Part shown: positions 60,351 through 64,000 of the stretch, piece after piece
Position numbering within the stretch: the first letter of the stretch is position 1
Layout of the letters: each line of letters begins with the position of its first letter
Source of the DNA: Siphonodentalium dalli
Taxonomy: Eukaryota; Mollusca; Scaphopoda; Gadilida; Siphonodentaliidae
Reading direction: 5' to 3'
Assembly (NCBI GenBank): GCA_032622095.1
Contig: CP136069.1
Span: 63,596,819 to 63,660,818, forward strand
DNA: 64,000 nucleotides
The notes under the pieces: generated by a model
Told to the model about the DNA's origin: nothing
What the model saw: only the letters and a program-made list of their open reading frames with translations
Database searches by the model: none
Program-made: the position numbers and the translations under genes

Positions 60351-61553
60351 TATATGTGCCCATGAAAATTTTTTAAATTAAATATTTTCGTAATTCAAAG
60401 TCATGCCGTCAAAATTCAATAGTATATTTATCGGCGACCATATTATATACGGCAATGACTCCATACAGTATGACTGAATCTTACTCTGCTGATATTTACT
60501 ATGTATATAATATCGACATTCATTATGTGTTAATCGGGTCGGTACGTATATTGATGAGTACGTAATTCTCATTCCGGGGTTAACTTGAAGTTACCGCTTT
60601 AGTACTAAGATAATTTTTTCGCCATTTTATTTGGCTTTGCATATTTAATACAAATTATTGTTTTTTTGGGAAACTTTTACCTTTTCTATTGTGGACAGCT
60701 GTTAAGACGGTCTGATTTCGATTCCTTTGATAACCGGACAAGTTTCAATTCTGCGAAAATCGGCTTAATCGTTGACAATTTCAACCAAATTAGAGAGCAG
60801 AGATTCGTGCCAATCGATTCGTGGCACGATCGGGGGTCTGAGTTCATTCGACTCAGTGATGATGTTGAAATTGACAGTGTCGTGACTTAGTATCAAAACA
60901 CTGGCACATTTTCTGACACAAGAGGGTGCAGGTAAAATTAACACAAGCTTCGATGTCAACCAATAGTGACAATAATAATAACAACGACTCAACGAGCAGC
61001 TATTACTATTATAATGTTGACAATCCAGTTGACAGTGTTCTGAATCTGATTGTTTCAAAGCACATGGATGTACATTTACAAGAGAGGATATACATGTGCA
61101 TGTACTGTATGCACCAGTATAATTCACAAGAGCTTCAGTGTCAACAACCACACCGTAAACAATGTACTGACGCCGCGCAGTGACGGATGATCACATATCT
61201 ACAATTCCGACTTTACAATTACACGGACCAATTCATCATGTGTTCATCAATTTTCATTGAAACGTGTGGATATGAGACATTGTCATCATTCGCCATGTTA
61301 TCGTCAGGTTATTACGACAATTTACCGGGAGTACACTATTGGTTGGGTGTTCTTATCAAACTATCTGGCTGACTCACTGATATTGATACTAAGTGGTTGT
61401 GATACCAGTATACAGTTTGATGCATCATGCTTTAAAATTTCATGGAAAATGTGCGACTAGAGGAGAACATTGTCGCCAAGTCATTGCGCACAGTTTTTAT
61501 GGGTTCTGCTGTTGTCTTGAAAGTTCCAATCTCAACTAGCTGTTATTGATATA

Positions 61554-62059
61554 CAGTACCAGTCAAAAGAAGTGGTAAATTAAGCGCGCTATTTTCGCGC
61601 CCAATATCGCAATAATATTGCAAGTGGAAACGCTTATAAGCATGTCGCTTGTGATATTATTGCAATATTTTGCGCTTAATATCTCAATATTTTGCGCTTA
61701 ATATTGCGACATCTTGCGCTCAAAAGTGTGACATTTAAATCGAAGTATTGCTTCTTCTATATTGGTTATTGTATAAATAGAGACAATGTTTTAGATATGT
61801 ATATAATTAAAGTTGTAAATGCTATATGTACACTATATGTACACTATATGCACAGTATTTATCTAATATAAATATAACACTATCGGGTCTGTATGAAATT
61901 TAGCGCGCTTAGTATCGCAACATTTTGCGTTCAATATTGCAATAATAAGCGCGACAGATTTTTGGTAGTGTGCTATAATCACGCCTTTTTCTAAATTAAG
62001 CACGCTCAATGTCGCAATAAAGGTGCGCCTAAAAATACCACTTCTTCTGACTGCTACTC
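61554..62059. mobile_element. mariner-type MITE, 506 bp
   Basis: TA flanks both ends (61552-61553 and 62060-62061). The terminal repeats are CAGTACCAGTCAAAAGAAGT and, on the other strand, GAGTAGCAGTCAGAAGAAGT, extending through GGTA. CAGTnCCAGTCAAAAG is a typical start of Tc1/mariner elements. Inside, TTGCGCTTAATATTGCG-like words and inverted AATATTGCAATA segments repeat. No transposase. Confidence 0.88.
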
Positions 62060-62689
62060 TATTCCCCTGTTAAAACAAAAACTGTGTTTACAAGTGACTG
62101 GACAATTTCACGCCTTACATGTTACCAAAAAGTATGCCATTAAGATATTTTACTTTTACATGTACATAAATTTGAGTTTTAACTGTGAAACATGTAGCTT
62201 TGTTCTTTTTATGACTTAAAAGGGCATGCCGATTCATGTTTTAGAATGGTCGAAATTAGTATTACTCATAACTGAATAGTGATGTGTTGGTTTATCAGCT
62301 ATTACTAGTATCGTTTTTTATTTACAGCCATATGTATAGTTAGTGAAAGGCGAACACATTACGCGTGCGCAGCCTTTTCCGGATTAAATTATATGTGGCA
62401 GATAACAAGCTTGATCCTCTGCAAACTGCAAATTTTCATAACTATTGTCTATCACTTTATGTATTGAGGATTTTTTACATGTCATAAAAACAATGATCGT
62501 AACATAAGAACTAAGATGTATTTTTCAGTTACGAATAATACTAGTTTAGACCATTCAAAAACATATGAAGCGTAATGCCCACCGGGAAATCATATTGTCA
62601 CCATAGAACCTGGCTAATTCTATGGTAAATTAGCAAATTAAGAGAAACAAATTGGTGTTGACCCATGAAAAATACTATTGGTCTGGCCT

Positions 62690-62905
62690 TTATTAGTTAC
62701 GGTCTTGATATTAATTAAATGGTGCTGAACCGTAAAAAATACAACGGTCTGACAGTTATTGGTTACGCTCTGCCAGTTACTTAAACGGTTTTATACCGTG
62801 GAACATGATACGGTCTGACCGTATGTTTAACGGTCAAATGTTGGCAGCTATGTTGCGCGGTCTCAGACCGTTAAAACGACGGCATTTTTTTCTAACAGTG
62901 TACAG
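62690..62905 (-). mobile_element. MITE-like element with ACGGT repeats
   Basis: On the minus strand it starts CACTGTTAGAAAAAAATGCC and then repeats ACGGTCTGAGACCG- and ACCGTTTAA-type words at 20-40 bp intervals. The start closely resembles that of the element at 52183. The far end is approximate. Confidence 0.5.
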
Positions 62906-63169
62906 TGAAATACGATTATTTTATTGTAGCTTTTTGTTATTTCAATGTAGCTTGCCGAATGACGTCATGACATCATCATCGTTTGAAAGCGGTTTGCCAT
63001 CTATCAGCTGCCCGGTGTCCGAAATTTGGGTCAACTAGGTGTTGCTTTCCATGTATTGTTTAATTTGTTGTGCTATTATGAGTGAAATGCTCCATAATTT
63101 AGCAATGTTAAGCATTAATAAGTCGCATATAATAAAAAGAACACCTACAATATTTGTTTGATTATCTGA

Positions 63170-63270
63170 AACATCTCATTCGTGTCTGGAAAGAAATGCT
63201 AAATTTTTACTTGTGGCTTGCAGCCGCCTGTGAAAATTCGATATTTCTTTCCAGACACTCATGATATATT
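63170..63270. repeat. small hairpin with 16-bp perfect stem
   Basis: GTGTCTGGAAAGAAAT (63184-63199) pairs with ATTTCTTTCCAGACAC (63242-63257), with weaker pairing outside and an inner GGCTTGCAGCC stem at the loop. It may be a short foldback element or a structured RNA; nothing more can be said. Confidence 0.6.
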
Positions 63271-63395
63271 TCGGTATTCAACATACAAACTATAGGTATT
63301 CTCTATATACTGATTATGTGTTCACATATCTCATTCAGTGTTACCATGACAACGCTTGATTTGCATGTTTTTTTTAATATTTGACAGTTCTCCAG

Positions 63396-63463
63396 GCAGA
63401 TTTAACGACGGCGGCGTGTCCCGCGTCAGTGTCAACCGATTGTACTATGAGTACGGATTGTGG
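63396..63463 (+). CDS. putative cysteine-rich exon
   Basis: A pyrimidine-rich tract and TTCTCCAG precede the exon and GTAAGT follows it, so both splice sites are strong. In phase 0 it encodes TAACPASVSTDCTMSTDCG, with cysteines spaced C-x7-C-x5-C and two S/T-T-D-C words, as in many small secreted disulfide-rich proteins (for example WAP- or colipase-fold types). Further exons would lie past the window end. Function is unknown. Another frame is also open through the donor, so the reading frame is a choice based on cysteine pattern and phase. Confidence 0.45.
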
Positions 63464-63773
63464 GTAAGTTCTCACCTGTGCTATATGTGCACGTATAAGT
63501 GCTCAGCTATATGTGTAGGCTCGCACGCTGTCAAGGTTGTATGTAAATTTGTCAGGCAGTTCGTCGCATATTTAAAGGCTGTAGTTTACTATCATATTAA
63601 CAAGCTGCACGTCCTTGTTGTTATGGTAAAAATATCAAACATCAGGTACAATTATTTTAGATTATTCCTTATGCAGATCAAAAATGAACAAATACTGAAA
63701 TGCTAGGTTCAAATTTGCATATTCATTTCTATGGGGGAAAAGAAGAGATAAGATGATTTGTATCTAGTGTTAA

Positions 63774-64000
63774 CCCTTTCATGACTGGACCTTCCGCGAA
63801 AACCATGTGCCAGTGAATTCTCTTATAAATGCGAGTCTCCCATAGGGAGCCTAGCATATATAAGAGAATATATTGGCCTAACAATATTTACATTGACCTT
63901 TTAAGCCAGTGTATTATATATTCGATGCTCCTTTTGTGAGACTCGCATATATAAGAGAATGCACTGGCACATGATCTTTAACGCAGCTCCCATCGTGAAA
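63774..64000. mobile_element. TTAA MITE with two hairpins, cut by the window end
   Basis: TTAA at 63770-63773, then CCCTTTCATGACTGGACC. Two hairpins with GCGAGTCTCCCATAGGGAGC-type centres follow. The sequence stops at CAGCTCCCATCGTGAAA, which is the expected start of the right terminal repeat, so only a few bases are missing. Confidence 0.85.

Noticed and set aside
60666-61460. Plus-strand open frames (74, 85 and 67 residues) that look partly coding
   Set aside because: No domain, no compatible splice phase with the 59465 exon, low-complexity Asn/Tyr tracts and overlapping frames on the other strand.

Overview
This is eukaryotic, AT-rich, repeat-dense metazoan DNA. The evidence is one intact LINE ORF2, an intact LINE-type ORF1, many short DNA transposons with diagnostic target-site duplications, satellite-like arrays, a short TTAGGG-type tract, and exon-like pieces with canonical splice sites. 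No operon, ribosomal RNA, tRNA or CRISPR was seen. The repeat style (CR1/L2-like LINE with a pentamer tail, TTAA-site MITEs, elements with GACA-rich tails) fits a marine invertebrate, perhaps a mollusc or other lophotrochozoan; that is an inference, not a proof.

Layout. 1-6550: a diverged copy (A) of a ~5-kb repeat, split at a TTAA by a 3.95-kb insertion (253-4203) that carries an island of CTTAAG palindromes. 6553-8622: a second dispersed repeat with a large AG/GACA microsatellite, then a short fragment of the 5-kb repeat. 9157-10085: a non-autonomous DNA transposon with perfect 56-bp terminal inverted repeats. 11482-12411: LINE ORF1. 12940-16350: a degenerate tandem array holding a TTAA-flanked MITE. 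17664-21196: LINE ORF2 (endonuclease plus reverse transcriptase), its 3' hairpin and pentamer tail. 21584-31566: two nearly identical 4.99-kb units in tandem, each with two TTAA MITEs and a hAT-type MITE; the duplication junction lies inside the hAT element.

31.6-47.3 kb: inverted repeats, satellite arrays (72, 143 and 174 bp) and two copies (37290-40130, 41641-44745) of a ~3-kb element that ends in a GACA tract; the second copy sits inside the 72-bp satellite. A reverse-complement relic of the 5-kb repeat and the second copy of the 6.5-kb repeat follow. 48.1-50.2 kb: four related elements head to tail, expanded by a GC-rich 122-bp minisatellite. 51.0-54.3 kb: TTAA MITEs with paired hairpins and further MITEs. 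55.05-58.65 kb: a minus-strand decayed coding region with AATAAA and poly(A), interrupted by two MITEs. 59.46-63.46 kb: plus-strand exon-like pieces that may encode a secreted cysteine-rich protein continuing past the window. 61554-62059: a mariner-type MITE. The window ends inside another TTAA MITE.

The only clearly intact coding genes are the two LINE ORFs. Most other open frames are chance or repeat-derived. The main biological content is a layered record of transposition that can be ordered from empty sites, duplicated copies and nested insertions.
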